64,000 nucleotides of DNA from Purshia tridentata (Eukaryota; Streptophyta; Magnoliopsida; Rosales; Rosaceae). Below are positions 10,539 to 20,957 of this stretch, in pieces (position 1 is the stretch's first letter; each line of letters starts with the position of its first letter). The translations under genes were made by a program, and so were the position numbers. The notes below the pieces were generated by a model, which made no database searches, had not been told where the DNA came from, and saw only the letters and a list, made by a program, of their open reading frames with translations. Location of the stretch: NCBI GenBank assembly GCA_003254885.1, contig QANT01008472.1, positions 1 to 64,000 of the forward strand, in the 5' to 3' direction.

Positions 10539-12182
10539 CTTAGTCTTTTTGTCATTTTTCTTTTGTAGTGAACTCTCTTTATTTATATATGGAATTATCT
10601 ATCATTTGTTTATATGCTTCATTGGTGATAATTTCTGATTTATGGAGGAGTCTTCGTTCAGATAATCTTTTCTATCCTTCTTTCCCATGTTAATTCTTAT
10701 CATTGTCATTTTCCTTCTTTTAACACATTGAGGACAATGTTTGGTTTTTAGAATTTTACTTGAATTTTTAATATTAAAATTTTTTTTTTGTTGTTGTTGT
10801 TTTGTTTTTCTATTGATTGCTTCACCATGATGAGATTGATTTTCTTATATTCAATGTTTAAACTCTAGAAATTACATGAGAGTCTACTTTAACATTTTAG
10901 CATGCAAAAAGAATTATTTATTTTGAGATTTCATATTATTTAAATGTTAGAATCATTCTTCATTTTCGAACTCAAAAAATATTTTCACTTGAGCCCATAA
11001 ATGCATTTTGAAATTAATGAGGGAAATTTGAATTGAAAAACCTAAAGAAAAATAGTGGAGACTTGACCCTAGTGAGTTTTGAGCCATTCTATTTTTGTGA
11101 GAGATATACTTTTATCCCTAAATTTTTATTGGGTCCTTATTATGTTGTTGATGATCTCATTATTCTTTCTTGTTTGATGAAATTACTTGAAAATGTCATT
11201 AAATTTTGAATTATTGCACTTGAAATTCCTTTAGTTCAATTGAAGCATAATAGCCATAACTCAACCTAGGAAATGATTTTAGGCCATTTTTGTTTAGCCT
11301 TGAGCCTTTGTAGCCATCCATCTTTCTTTAAATAAAATTTAACCACTTGTACCCACTTTGAGCTTTCATTTTAGTTTCTTTTTTTTTACTTTTCCGAGAA
11401 GTTTAAAAAATATATATTTATATATTTGTTAGGGCATTAAATGCTTTTCTTATGATTTTATCTCTTCAAATAAATTACAAAAAAAATAAAAAGAGAAAAG
11501 AAGGGAAGAAAAGAAAAAGGACAAGAAAATGAATGCCTTAGTTTCATTTTAGTTGCAAATAAAAATTCTTGGACAAGTCTTACTTTCTCTACCTTAGCCT
11601 TTTATTACAAGCCAATAACAGTCTTATTTGATCTTAGCAAAAGTTTGGTTAAATTGTGGAGAAAGAATATATAGGAACTAAAGTGCTTAATTCAAACATT
11701 TTCATGTAATTGATTTCCCTTCATGAGATCTTGATTTTCTCTATAATATCCATTATTTATGATATTTATGTGAGTCATTTGTATGCACTTACTCATACTC
11801 ACATACAGCTTGAGAGAAAATAGTCTACCTATCTCTGTGTGCTTTAATTATGAGTAGTTTACCTTGTGAGATTTGAAGTCAAAACGAAAATTTCAATAGT
11901 GGCTTAATTCCTATTTTACTTGAAATTGAAAATTTGTATTTATGATTGGCTTTGAACACAAACACTATGAGTTTAGAACCTTTAAAATGATTTATCACTT
12001 AAATAATATTTGATTTCTTGTTCATTTTTCTAAAGGGCATGCTTGAGTATTTGGATAGATGACATGCAACTTCCAAGGTTTGAACATTTGAATAAAAGAA
12101 TTTCTCTGAAAAAAATTGAAGTAATCAATTTCTTTTTATTAGTTTTGCTCGAGGACTAGCAAAATGTAGGTTTGAGGGTATT

Positions 12183-14045
12183 TGTTGAATTCATTTTATA
12201 GCATTTATTTAACCTTCAAATCTTACATTTTAGTCCTTGTGATTTAATTTCTTTCATATTTTAATTAGTGGGTTAAATTAGATTTTACCTTATTTTAGTT
12301 TTAATTAGGTTTATTTTATTTTTAAATTAATTGTATAAGTTTTAAGTTGTTTTTATTTTTGAAAGTTTTTGTTTAAACTTAAAAGCCCAAAAACAAAAAA
12401 AGTTGAAAGAGTCCAAAGGAAATTAAAAGAGCTCAAAGGAAATTGAAAAAGCCCAAATGAAATTGAAGAAGCTCAAACATGCAAAGCCCATTTCTTCTCT
12501 CAGCAAATCATATTGCGACACATGGCAAGATGACAACTTTTTCTTGTTTGTCATTCACCTTCTCACACATGACTCATACTCCCTCTTGTGTAAATGGTGT
12601 CATAATAAATTGTTGACACATGTCCTATGACCTTAGATATTTTATGATGTAATTTCCTAGAAAACTCCTAACAAACCATAGTATTTTCCTATTTAAGGAA
12701 ACCTTTAACTCAAATTTTAGGATCTTTACCTCATATTTATTTTTGCTATCTCTGTTAGTATTCTCCTATGATTTCTCTCAAATGCCTCTTTGACTATTTT
12801 GTTAAAAAGAATAAGAAGTTTTAATATTTTGTTCATGCACTTTTAAATTAATGCAATAAAAGTTTGATTTTCATATCTTTCTTCTTCTCCTTTCTTATTT
12901 ATTTATTTACTTCTAAGTTATTATTTTATTTACTCTTGTCTAGTTTAAATGTTATTTTATTCTTCTTTTCCCTTTTATTTTAGTTTAATACTCATGGGTG
13001 ATCCCTAAACCTCCTCACCAAGGTGAGGGGGAAGCACCACTATGAAAATTATCAAGTAAGCTTTCTTTAGTTAATTTCCTACCATTTAAATCTTACAAAT
13101 TCTAGATTTTGTTCATAAAATGTGAGAGAATTAATTTTTCACCCATGATATCATTTATCATAAGTAGTTAGAAATTCTTTCCACATTTTTGCTTTGTAAT
13201 CAATTGTTTTAATATAAACTTTTTAAACTCTAGTTGTTCCTTAGTTTTGGTTCACTTGGGTTGCTTAAAGTTCATAGTTTTTAAGCAAGAACAATATCTA
13301 CCATACAATTATTTAATTTAGAACTTAAAATATAAATATAATTAGGTGAGGGCATCAAGTTAACTCTTAGGTGCCCTCTTATGTGGGAAATTGCTAAAAA
13401 AATTACTAGATTAATAATTATGGTGGTGTAAAACCTTAACGTTGGTGTTTATACCATTGTTCAAGTTCTAGTCTTTAAATTATTGCTATTTTATTTCTTT
13501 TTAATTATTGCACTTACTTTATAGTTTTTAAATTATTGTTATTTTATTTCTTTTTAATTATTGCACTTATTTTCTAGTCTTTTAATTATTGCTATTTTAT
13601 TTCTTTTTAATTATTGCACTTACTTTATAGTTTCTAAATTATTGTTATTTTATTTCTTTTTAATTATTGCACTTATTTTCTAGTCTTTTAATTATTGCTA
13701 TTTTAATTCTTTTTAATTATTGTACTTACTTTATAGTCTTTAAATTATTGTTATTTTATTTCTTTTTAAATTATTGCACTTACTTTCTAGTCTTTAAATT
13801 ATTGCTACTTTATTTTTTTTTAATTATTGCATATAAATTCCTAGTCTTAATTTATTTATTTTTTCTAGTCTAATAAAACTCAAAAATCAACCAATTAATC
13901 TTTCTAAACTAGGTTAGGTTTAAATTAATTTCAAAGTTTAAACTAGTGAATCCACATAACATTCATTGAGGATTGACCTTGTTAAGTGCTGTTTATACTA
14001 TAAATTCGTTCACTTGCGAGTAAATAATTAAATAATTTTACAACA
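12183..14045 (+). repeat. 3' LTR of the Athila-like fragment
   Basis: It starts TGTTGAATTC after the purine run and ends TTTACAACA. Its last 80 bases (GAGGATTGACCTTG, CACTTGCGAGTAAAT) match, in reverse, the start of the LTR at 28836. The middle holds a polyadenylation-like AATGCAATAAAAG and a minisatellite. Confidence 0.6.
13471..13860. repeat. 53-56 bp AT-rich minisatellite
   Basis: About seven copies of TAGTCTTTAAATTATTGCT plus TTTCTTTTTAATTATTGCAC, with CTT/TTT and TTACTTT/TTATTTT variants alternating, so the higher-order unit may be a dimer. Confidence 0.85.
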
Positions 14046-14698
14046 CAAGTTATTATTCTTTTGTGTTCCCTTCCAAATTTTCATTGATACCTTGATGTAT
14101 GGTGAGGGATTCTTCTTATGGTAGAAGTTAAGGTAGTCCTAAACTTACAGAATTGAGGGTGCATGGGAAGAGAGATGGAGGCTCTAGTGAAGTTGGTAGG
14201 AAAAGGGAAGAACAGAAAAAAAATAACTCCTTTGGGAATGTATGAAGATAAAAAGTTTCAAATGAAAAAATTTGTATTGGAATTAGTGAGCTAAGATATT
14301 CTTGTATATTAATTGTAATAAATACATAGATGATTTAGTATCTTTCTCAAAAGAAAAGAAAATAAATAGATGAGTTGAAATGAAACTAAAATATCACAAT
14401 TATTTTTCTTAACTCCCTTATACAATTATCTATTCAAATTGGTATGTGCTATTGTTTTCACAAGCATGATTCTTGTAGCCACTTTATTCTCTCAGATTCC
14501 ATATCCATTATTGAATATTCAGAGTTTGAACGAGCAAAGGTATGCCTTCTTTTTCCTCTCCAGTTTTATGTAAAAATACATTTTAAGGCCACACTCGTGA
14601 TACTTTGAGCAGTTCTATTTATACATGTTAGACTTATAAATGAGTCACACATTTTGCATAAATGCTTTTGATCTAATTTTTTTGTTTTAAATTATTAT
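14046..14698. other. Spacer; no supported gene
   Basis: Mostly AT-rich. A stretch at 14502-14538 is bracketed by an acceptor-like CTCTCAG and a donor-like GTATGCC and could be a small host exon, but no family is recognisable. Confidence 0.3.
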
Positions 14699-15039
14699 TG
14701 TTGAGAGAAATTTCACTTTAAAAATGTGAGGGTTTTGCTAGTGGCTTATAAGGGTTTAAAGTATTCTTCCTATTACCAATTAATTTTGGGATGGATGTCT
14801 AGATTCCTTCATGGTATCAAAGTGGTTATTCATGTGATGCATCTAAACTGCCACAAGTGCTCTCATGTCACCCAGTATGAATTGTTAATGCGACACGTGT
14901 TAGGCTTAAATGCGCCACATTTGTGGGGTGTGAAATCTCACATTAAAAATTTGAAAGCCTTCCTAGTGGCTTATAAAGATTTAGGCTATTCCTCCTCCCA
15001 TTATCAATTGATTTTGGAATGGATGTCTAGATTCCTTCA
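14699..15039 (+). mobile_element. TRIM (miniature LTR retrotransposon)
   Basis: Two LTRs of about 113 bp (14699-14811) and 118 bp (14922-15039) both end GATGTCTAGATTCCTTCA, and a primer site TGGTATCAAAG follows the first at once. Total length is 341 bp with no coding sequence. A perfect duplication ATTAT flanks it (14694-14698, 15040-15044). The LTRs differ at roughly one base in six, so it is old. It would have needed proteins from another element. Confidence 0.85.
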
Positions 15040-15389
15040 ATTATCTTTTTGGTCATGGAGGGCAGTGGATATACTCCTTTTCATTAAAATGACAAAATTA
15101 TCATCCCTGCAATATCTGGCACTAATGTAGCCAGATTATTTATCTAAAACTTAAGGATGCTAGGCCTTGCATTTTTTTTTTTTGTTTAATGTGATATTTT
15201 GTGCTTTAGGATGATCTTGATACGCTGCTATCTGAGCTTCTTGATTGGTTAGAGGATTTGACTGGATTGATTTCTTGTTCACATTCTTCATCACATTGGG
15301 TCTTCCCACCATCGTCTCCTTTTGCATTGCGATTTGAGGCAGTTGGATTTTTGCTGAGGCAAGGAAACGATTGAACACGACCTAGCTTG
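15040..15389. other. Spacer beside the copia element; possible exon
   Basis: After a TTTTGTGCTTTAG acceptor-like run (about 15195-15208) a short plus-strand frame reads DDLDTLLSELLDWLEDLTG. I do not recognise it; it may be part of a host gene into which the copia element inserted. Confidence 0.2.
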
Positions 15390-15740
15390 TGTTGAGATTC
15401 TTATTCTCTATTGTAAAATCAGCAAATACAGAGAGAATTTGTAGAAAGAATGAAGAAGATGATGGAATGCTCCGGTGCACGAATTATCCTCTACCAAACA
15501 GCAAATTTCTTATATATTAAATATCCTCTCTTACACATAAAAGGCAAGGAGCTGTTGTAACTAATTTTGGGAGAGTGTGCCTATGATCGCATCTCAACCC
15601 TTCATTCACCTACCCTATTAGACAGCACCACATGGCAATCTAAGCTTTACAAAGTAAACTAAATTAATTGAATTAAAATGAAATAGCCACCAAAACTGAT
15701 TATCTAATTATATCAGCTAAAATCCTTAATTCATTCAACA
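15390..15740 (-). repeat. Copia 3' LTR
   Basis: Plus-strand TGTTGAGATTC to TTCATTCAACA, with a purine-rich tract beside it (minus-strand AAATCCTTAGAAGGGAG). It pairs with 27908-28255. Confidence 0.9.
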
Positions 15741-16150
15741 CTCCCTTCTAAGGATTTAGTTGATAAAACTCCAAGTTGCCTTCTTAGTTGATTGAACCTG
15801 TCCTTTGGAAGAGCCTTAGTGAATATGTCTGCAAGTTGCTCCTCACTTTTGCAGTACAGCAGCTCAATTACTCCTTCATGAATGGCATCTCTAATAGAAT
15901 GGAATTTTCTCTTAATGTATTTAGACCTTTGATGAAACACAGGATTCTTTGTCATGGCAATAGCAGAAGTATAGTCACACATTAGAGGAGTAGATTCCAT
16001 TTGTTCTTCACCAAAATCTTGTGGCACAAACCTCAGCCATATGGCTTGAGTTGTTGCTTCTGTAGCACTCACATATTTTGCCTCTGCAGTAGACAATGCC
16101 ACACTGTGTTGCTTCATAGAGGCCCAAGAGAAGGCTCCACTTCCAAAAGT
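15741..16150 (-). pseudogene. Copia pol, RNase H C-terminal part
   Basis: Contains SVALSTAEAKYVSATEATTQ, the end of a copia RNase H, and ADIFTKALPKDRFNQLRRQL near the pol terminus. The rest of RNase H lies at 19634-19964 beyond the inserted gypsy element. Confidence 0.9.
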
Positions 16151-16200
16151 GAAAGTGTAACGACCCGTACCTTTTAAGTACACTATTATAGGGCCCAATG

Positions 16201-16377
16201 TTGACTTTCGATTCTAGTAAGATTTTAGCTTTGACTTTGGGTCCGTTAGGAAGGTCTTGAGCTCACGAGTTCATAGACACGCGGCATGGGTTATTTAGAA
16301 CCCCGGTTAAAAAGTTATGAACGTGATAAAAGAGCTCAAGGTTGACTTTTTAAATTACTCGGAGTTTAGAGTTGACT
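16201..16377 (+). promoter_or_regulatory. W-box-like TTGACT cluster in A LTR
   Basis: Four TTGACT cores (16201, 16231, 16342, 16372) fall within 180 bp of presumed U3. TTGACT/C is the core bound by WRKY factors. The same set recurs in the other A LTRs and, in part, in family B. Confidence 0.45.
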
Positions 16378-16512
16378 TTGACAAGGGTGTGTAAAGCTCG
16401 ACTCCACGAATTCGTAGACACGTAGCACGCGTCGAACGGAGCTACGGTTTGAAAGTTACGAACGTGTGAAGAGAGGGGCAAACTTGTAATTTTGAAGAAC
16501 TGGTATTAAATA

Positions 16513-16535
16513 TTCCAGAAAATTCTGGAATATTC
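16513..16535 (+). promoter_or_regulatory. Five-unit heat-shock element in A LTR
   Basis: Five alternating TTC and GAA triplets, each separated by exactly two bases, form a perfect heat-shock-factor site about 360 bp into the LTR, before a CT-rich leader. A TATTAAATA just upstream may serve as a TATA-like box. Confidence 0.75.
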
Positions 16536-16980
16536 CATTTCTGCCTATTTCACCCCCCCTCTCCACGCGCAGGCGAGAGGGAGAAGCCAGCCAACCCGAC
16601 CCCCCACACTCTCTCTCCCCTGCGCGACGCCACCGTTTCCGGCCACCTCCGACCTGCCCAGCCACCGGCGACCGCCACCCAGCCTCCTCTCGGGCTGCCC
16701 AGCCCCTCCCTCTCCCTCTCTCCCGATCTCCCCTGCTGTGCGACTGGAGCTTCCAACTCCAGCCCTCTCCGGCGACATCAAGCGGCGAGCAGGCCGAGAA
16801 TTTCCTCACCAGCGGCCGACCATCTCCTCCCAAGTTTCCCCACGCCGGCCAGCCCTGTTCCAACAAGAAAGCAGCTCGGAAAATCCCCAAAAGTCGCCGG
16901 TCCTCTCCTCGAATTCCAGCCAAATTCCGGCCCCAATTTCCTCGATTTCAGGGTGGAATTCGGGGAGGGTCCTGTCAATT

Positions 16981-16992
16981 TGGTATCAGAGC
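16981..16992 (+). other. Primer-binding site (iMet type)
   Basis: TGGTATCAGAGC, three bases after the 5' LTR, complementary to the 3' end of initiator Met tRNA. Confidence 0.9.
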
Positions 16993-17069
16993 ATAGGTTT
17001 AGGATTCCTCTAGTTTTGCACGGAGTGTGCATCTTGGTTTCTGAGAAGTTTTGGTTTTCTTGTTGAATT

Positions 17070-17640
17070 ATGCCTCCTCGACGTGGCCGACCGCTGGGGG
17101 ACCACCATAGGATTAATGAAGGTGCAGTCGAGACTGCACAGGGTTTTACTCAGTCCTTGGATCGGTTAGTTGAAGCGATGACAAGTGTAGTACGTACACG
17201 TGGACCTACAGAAGGAGAATATAGTATTGAACGAGCCCATAGACTTGGGGCTACAGTTTTAAAGGGACAACTGATCCTGGTGTAGCTAATGACTGGATTG
17301 TGAGGTTAGAAAGAATTTTTGAGGTCATGAGGTGTCCGGACGAAGGAAAGATCGTCTTAGCTCCGTTCTTACTTGATGGTGATGCCTATCTTTGGTGGGA
17401 ATCAGAAAAAGCAAGACTAACCGCTGAGGAGATTACTTGGGATAGGTTTAGAAGTGCTTTTTGTGAGCAGTATTATCCTAGAGTTTATTGTGATGAGAAA
17501 AGGATAGAATTTTAGAGGTTGAGACAGGGGTCCATGATAGTGGCAGAGTATGAGAGGAAATTTATAGAGCTTTCTAGATTTTGCCCGCATCTTGTGGCGG
17601 ATGAAGGAGAGAAGTGCCCTAGATTTGAGGATGGCCTAAA
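17070..17640 (+). pseudogene. Ty3/gypsy gag remnant
   Basis: It begins MPPRRGRPLGDHHR and contains the Retrotrans_gag signature with FLLDGDAYLWWE, ITWDRFRSAF and EQYYPRVYCDEKR, ending near LSRFCPHLVADE. The zinc knuckle present in the copy at 56380-57690 is not evident here. Several breaks; no protease or reverse transcriptase follows. Confidence 0.88.
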
Positions 17641-18802
17641 AAAGAAATTATTATTTATTGGATCAAATGCTACTAAAGTGTAAGGATTCCTTCTTTAGTA
17701 AGGTTATAATACTGGGTTATCATTGAGATTTCTATTTAAGAAGGGGATTTGTGGGTCATGCGATATAAAGTTAAACATTACTTAAGTGGTCTGACCTATG
17801 TGAAGTTACTAGAAAAATTGATCTGTTGTGGTTAAACGAGAAGGGTTGCATATAGTGGGTTACCTTGGAAACATGAATGCCATTTGATACTTAGGTAAGG
17901 TATTATTTTTGGTGTTAGAAGACTGTGGAACCATAAAGCCGTTGAAATTTGAGGTGACGTAAAGGTATAAAGATGTTTTTATAGTTGAAGGTTGAGGAAA
18001 TGGGAGCCTAATGTGAATTGGGACAAAAGTCTAGTCGAGGACTTGAGTCTTGATAGATAAGTCGGAATGAGGGAGAAATAAGCGGGGCCATTTGTTAATT
18101 CCAGCGAAGTCGAGATCAATAAAATAGGAAGTGATGGTTGACTTGATATATGATTTGGAAATTTTTAAAGTCATTCAAGACTTGATACATGGATGATGAG
18201 AAATTCTAGTATGAATTATTTAGGAAGCTACGGGAGAAGAATAAAAAAAGTTCGAGTAAGGAGACATGGCTATAGATAAGGAACGATAGAAAAACTAGAA
18301 GGTAATAAGCAAATCGAAAGTAATAGATCCAAAGAAGTGGATTCAAGAAGGTGTGGATTTTATTTTAAGTAGAAGGTACATACAAGTGATGTGGTTTTAC
18401 TAAGAAACTAATTGTCCTTGGAGAGAAAATCTTAAAGGGAAGGTTAGGGTGATTATTAGGAATTATATGAAGATGAAAGGGATGTGGTAATAAAGGTATT
18501 AAGTGGTTGAAGAGTAAGGAATATAAGGTCGTGGACTCACATAAGTAAACCATATTAGTATTTGATATGTGCTAAATGGCATAGTTTACTGGGGAAACAA
18601 TGTTCTTGAGAAGGAACACTAGAGAAGGTTTGAGGAGGATGTCTGATTATAATTAAATTGGGATTTTTAATCAGAGTAGCGCAGCAGAAGCGTGGTGGCT
18701 TATAGTTTGAAAAGAGCAGAGGAAGAAATGAAGGAAGTTGAAAACTAGATTACCACCACAGGTGTAAAATTTTGAGGACGAAATTTTTTAACGGGGGGAG
18801 AT
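17641..18802 (+). other. Non-coding interior and conserved 3' tail of gag-only element
   Basis: No coding region. From about 18560 to 18802 it matches the 3' tail of the large element (57960-58195), including TTGAGGACGAAATTTT and the polypurine tract, so this tail is a shared family feature and not random filler. Confidence 0.7.
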
Positions 18803-19628
18803 TGTAACGACCCGTACCTTTTAAGTACACTATTATAGGGCCCAATGTTGACTTTCGATTCTAGTAAGATTTTAGCTTTGACTTTGGGTGCGTTAGGAAG
18901 GTCTTGAGCTCACGAGTTCATAGACACGCGGCATGGGTTATTTAGAACCCCGGTTAAAAAGTTATGAACGTGATAAAAGAGCTCAAGGTTGACTTTTTAA
19001 ATTACTCGGAGTTTAGAGTTGACTTTGACACGGGTGTGTAGAGCTCGACTCCACAAATTCGTAGACACGTAGCACGCGTCGAACGGAGCTACGGTTTGAA
19101 AGTTACGAACGTGTGAAGAGAGGGGCAAACTTGTAATTTTGAAGAACTGGTATTAAATATTCCAAAAAATTCTTTAATATTCCATTTCTGCCTATTTCAC
19201 CCCCCCTCTCCACGCGCAGGCGAGAGGGAGAAGCCAGCCAACCCGACCCCCCACACTCTCTCTCCTCTGCGCGACGCCACCGTTTCCGGCCACCTCAGAC
19301 CTGCCCAGCCACCGGCGACCGCCACCCAGCCTCCTCCCGGGCTGCCCAGCCCCTCCCTCTCCCTCTCTCCCGATCTCTCTCCCCTGCTGTGCGACTGGAG
19401 CTTCCAACTCCAGCCCTCTCCGGCGACATCAAGCGGCGAGCAGGCCGAGAATTTCCTCACCAGCGGCCGACCATCTCCTCCCAAGTTTCCCCACGCCGGC
19501 CAGCCCTGTTCCAGCAAGAAAGCAGCTCGGAAAATCCCCAAAAGTCGCCGGTCCTCTCCTCGAATTCCAGCCAAATTTCGGCCCCAATTTCCTCGATTTC
19601 AGGGTGGAATTCGGGGAGGGTCCTGTCA
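18803..19628 (+). repeat. 3' LTR, short form
   Basis: About 98.5 percent identical to 16156-16977 by eye. Its heat-shock element has decayed compared with the 5' copy. Confidence 0.92.
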
Positions 19629-19633
19629 GAAAG

Positions 19634-20957
19634 CATATCTAGATATTGACTTCATGTCATCTTCATCACCTCCCTAGTTACTATCACAGTAGCCAATTAG
19701 AATTGCAGCGATACCTGTCTTGTATTGAATTCCATAGTCAAGTGTGCCTTGGATATATCTCAACACCCTTTTAGCAGTTCCATAGTGTTTGACAGTAGGT
19801 CCATGAATAAAACAAGCTAAGAGGCTAGCTGCAAAAATTATGTCAGGTCTGGTAGCAGTCAAATAGAGTAGACTTCCTACAATCCTCTTGTATTTTTCTT
19901 CATCTGCTGCAAGACTACCATCATCTTTCCTAAGCTTTTCAGTTGTCACCAAAGGGGTTGACACTGATTTTCATTCCTTTAGACTAGACCAAAATTTTCA
20001 AGCAAACTTAGAGCATATTTCTTTTGATGAATGAAAATGCTCCCTTTAGGTTGGATAACAGCAATTCCTAGAAAATGATGCAATAGCCCCAAATCAGTCT
20101 TTTCGTATTTCTCCATCATTTCAGTCTTGAATTCTTCTATCAATCTCTTGCTGCTTCCAGTATAGACTATGTCATCCACATAGATAGACACAATGAGTGT
20201 TCCTTGCCCCTCTTTGGTTTTAACATATAAAGTGCCCTCACTAGGACTTTTCTCAAAACCACACTCCATTAGATAAGTGTCTATGTTGCTGTACCAAGCT
20301 CTAGGAGCTTGTTTCAGCCCATAAAGAGCCGTGTGTAGTCTGTACACTTTATCTTCCTGATCATTCACAACAAAACCATATGGTTGATCTATGTAGACCT
20401 CTTCCTCAAGTACTCCATTCAAAAAGGCAAGCTTCACATCTAGTTGATACAAATTCCAACCCTTCTGTTTAGCTAAGGCAATCAATGTCCTTATAGTATC
20501 CAACCTTGCCATTGGTGCGAAGGTTTCATTGAAATCAATACTAGGCTTTTGGGTATAACCCTTTGCCACTAACCTTGCTTTGTGCTTCTGAACGTTCCAT
20601 CCAAGTTTAGTTTGGCTTTAAAAATCCATTTTACACCTACAATAGGTTTGTTACTTGGTCTATCTACAAATTGCCAAGTCTAATTCTTCTCAATCATCCT
20701 AATTTCTTCATCCATGGCTTTCTGCCATGCTTGGTCTTTAACAGCTTCAAGGTAATTATCTGGTTCAACCACACTCAATTGGCAATATGCAAACACTTCA
20801 TTCAAATCCTTCCATTTCTTTGGTGTGGTGTCATAAGTTCTAGCTATATCAATTCTTGTCTCAGCCATAGGTGGAGAGAGAGAGGTACTTGAGCTTAGAG
20901 ATGTAGTACGGGAAGACATCTCCCTGTGAGGAGTTTGAAAAAACTGAGGAACATCAG
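19634..20957 (-). pseudogene. Copia pol: reverse transcriptase and RNase H start
   Basis: Motifs in order on the minus strand: KGYTQKPSIDFNETFAPMAR, LYQLDVKLAFLNGVLEEEVY, YGLKQAPRAWY, the catalytic SIYVDDIVYTG, then GSLLYLTATRPDIIFAASLL and LRYIQGTLDYGI leading into RNase H. Typical copia RT; broken in several places. Confidence 0.93.

Larger units (their letters stand above)
10539..14045 (+). mobile_element. Athila-like Ty3/gypsy element, 3' end with LTR
   Basis: AT-rich non-coding 3' internal sequence contains ACATTGAGGACAATGT (10724-10739), then TTGCTCGAGGACTAGC and a polypurine-like GGTTTGAGGG just before the LTR. The same order, inverted, marks the 3' side of the Athila-like element at 28836-39460. 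The LTR (12183-14045) ends CACTTGCGAGTAAATAATT and TACAACA. No gag or pol is left, and the 5' side is missing, so it is a truncated fossil. The left limit is approximate. Confidence 0.6.
16156..16977 (+). repeat. 5' LTR, short (spliced-like) form
   Basis: It matches the long A LTR from TGTAACGACC to CCTCGATTTCAG, then passes directly to GGTGGAATTCGGGGAGGG and the end. In the long LTRs, GT follows the first point and AG precedes the second. Confidence 0.92.
16156..19628 (+). mobile_element. Gag-only Ty3/gypsy element, family A, short LTR form
   Basis: LTRs at 16156-16977 (822 bp) and 18803-19628 (826 bp) flank a 1.8-kb interior, with a perfect duplication GAAAG (16151-16155, 19629-19633) inside the copia RNase H. 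The primer site TGGTATCAGAGC (16981-16992) and a polypurine tract GGGGGGAG (18793-18800) are intact. The interior holds only a gag remnant and a conserved 3' tail; there is no pol. The LTRs differ by about 1.5 percent by eye, so it is young, about half a million years at usual plant rates. The gag has several breaks. Both LTRs lack the intron-like and distal U5 part seen in the long A LTRs. Confidence 0.93.

Noticed and set aside
13667-13873. Leu/Phe/Tyr-rich 68-residue frame that looks like a membrane protein
   Set aside because: It is the translation of the AT-rich 53-56 bp minisatellite.
16981-16992. tRNA gene suggested by TGGTATCAGAGC
   Set aside because: It is a 12-base primer-binding site beside an LTR; no tRNA fold surrounds it.
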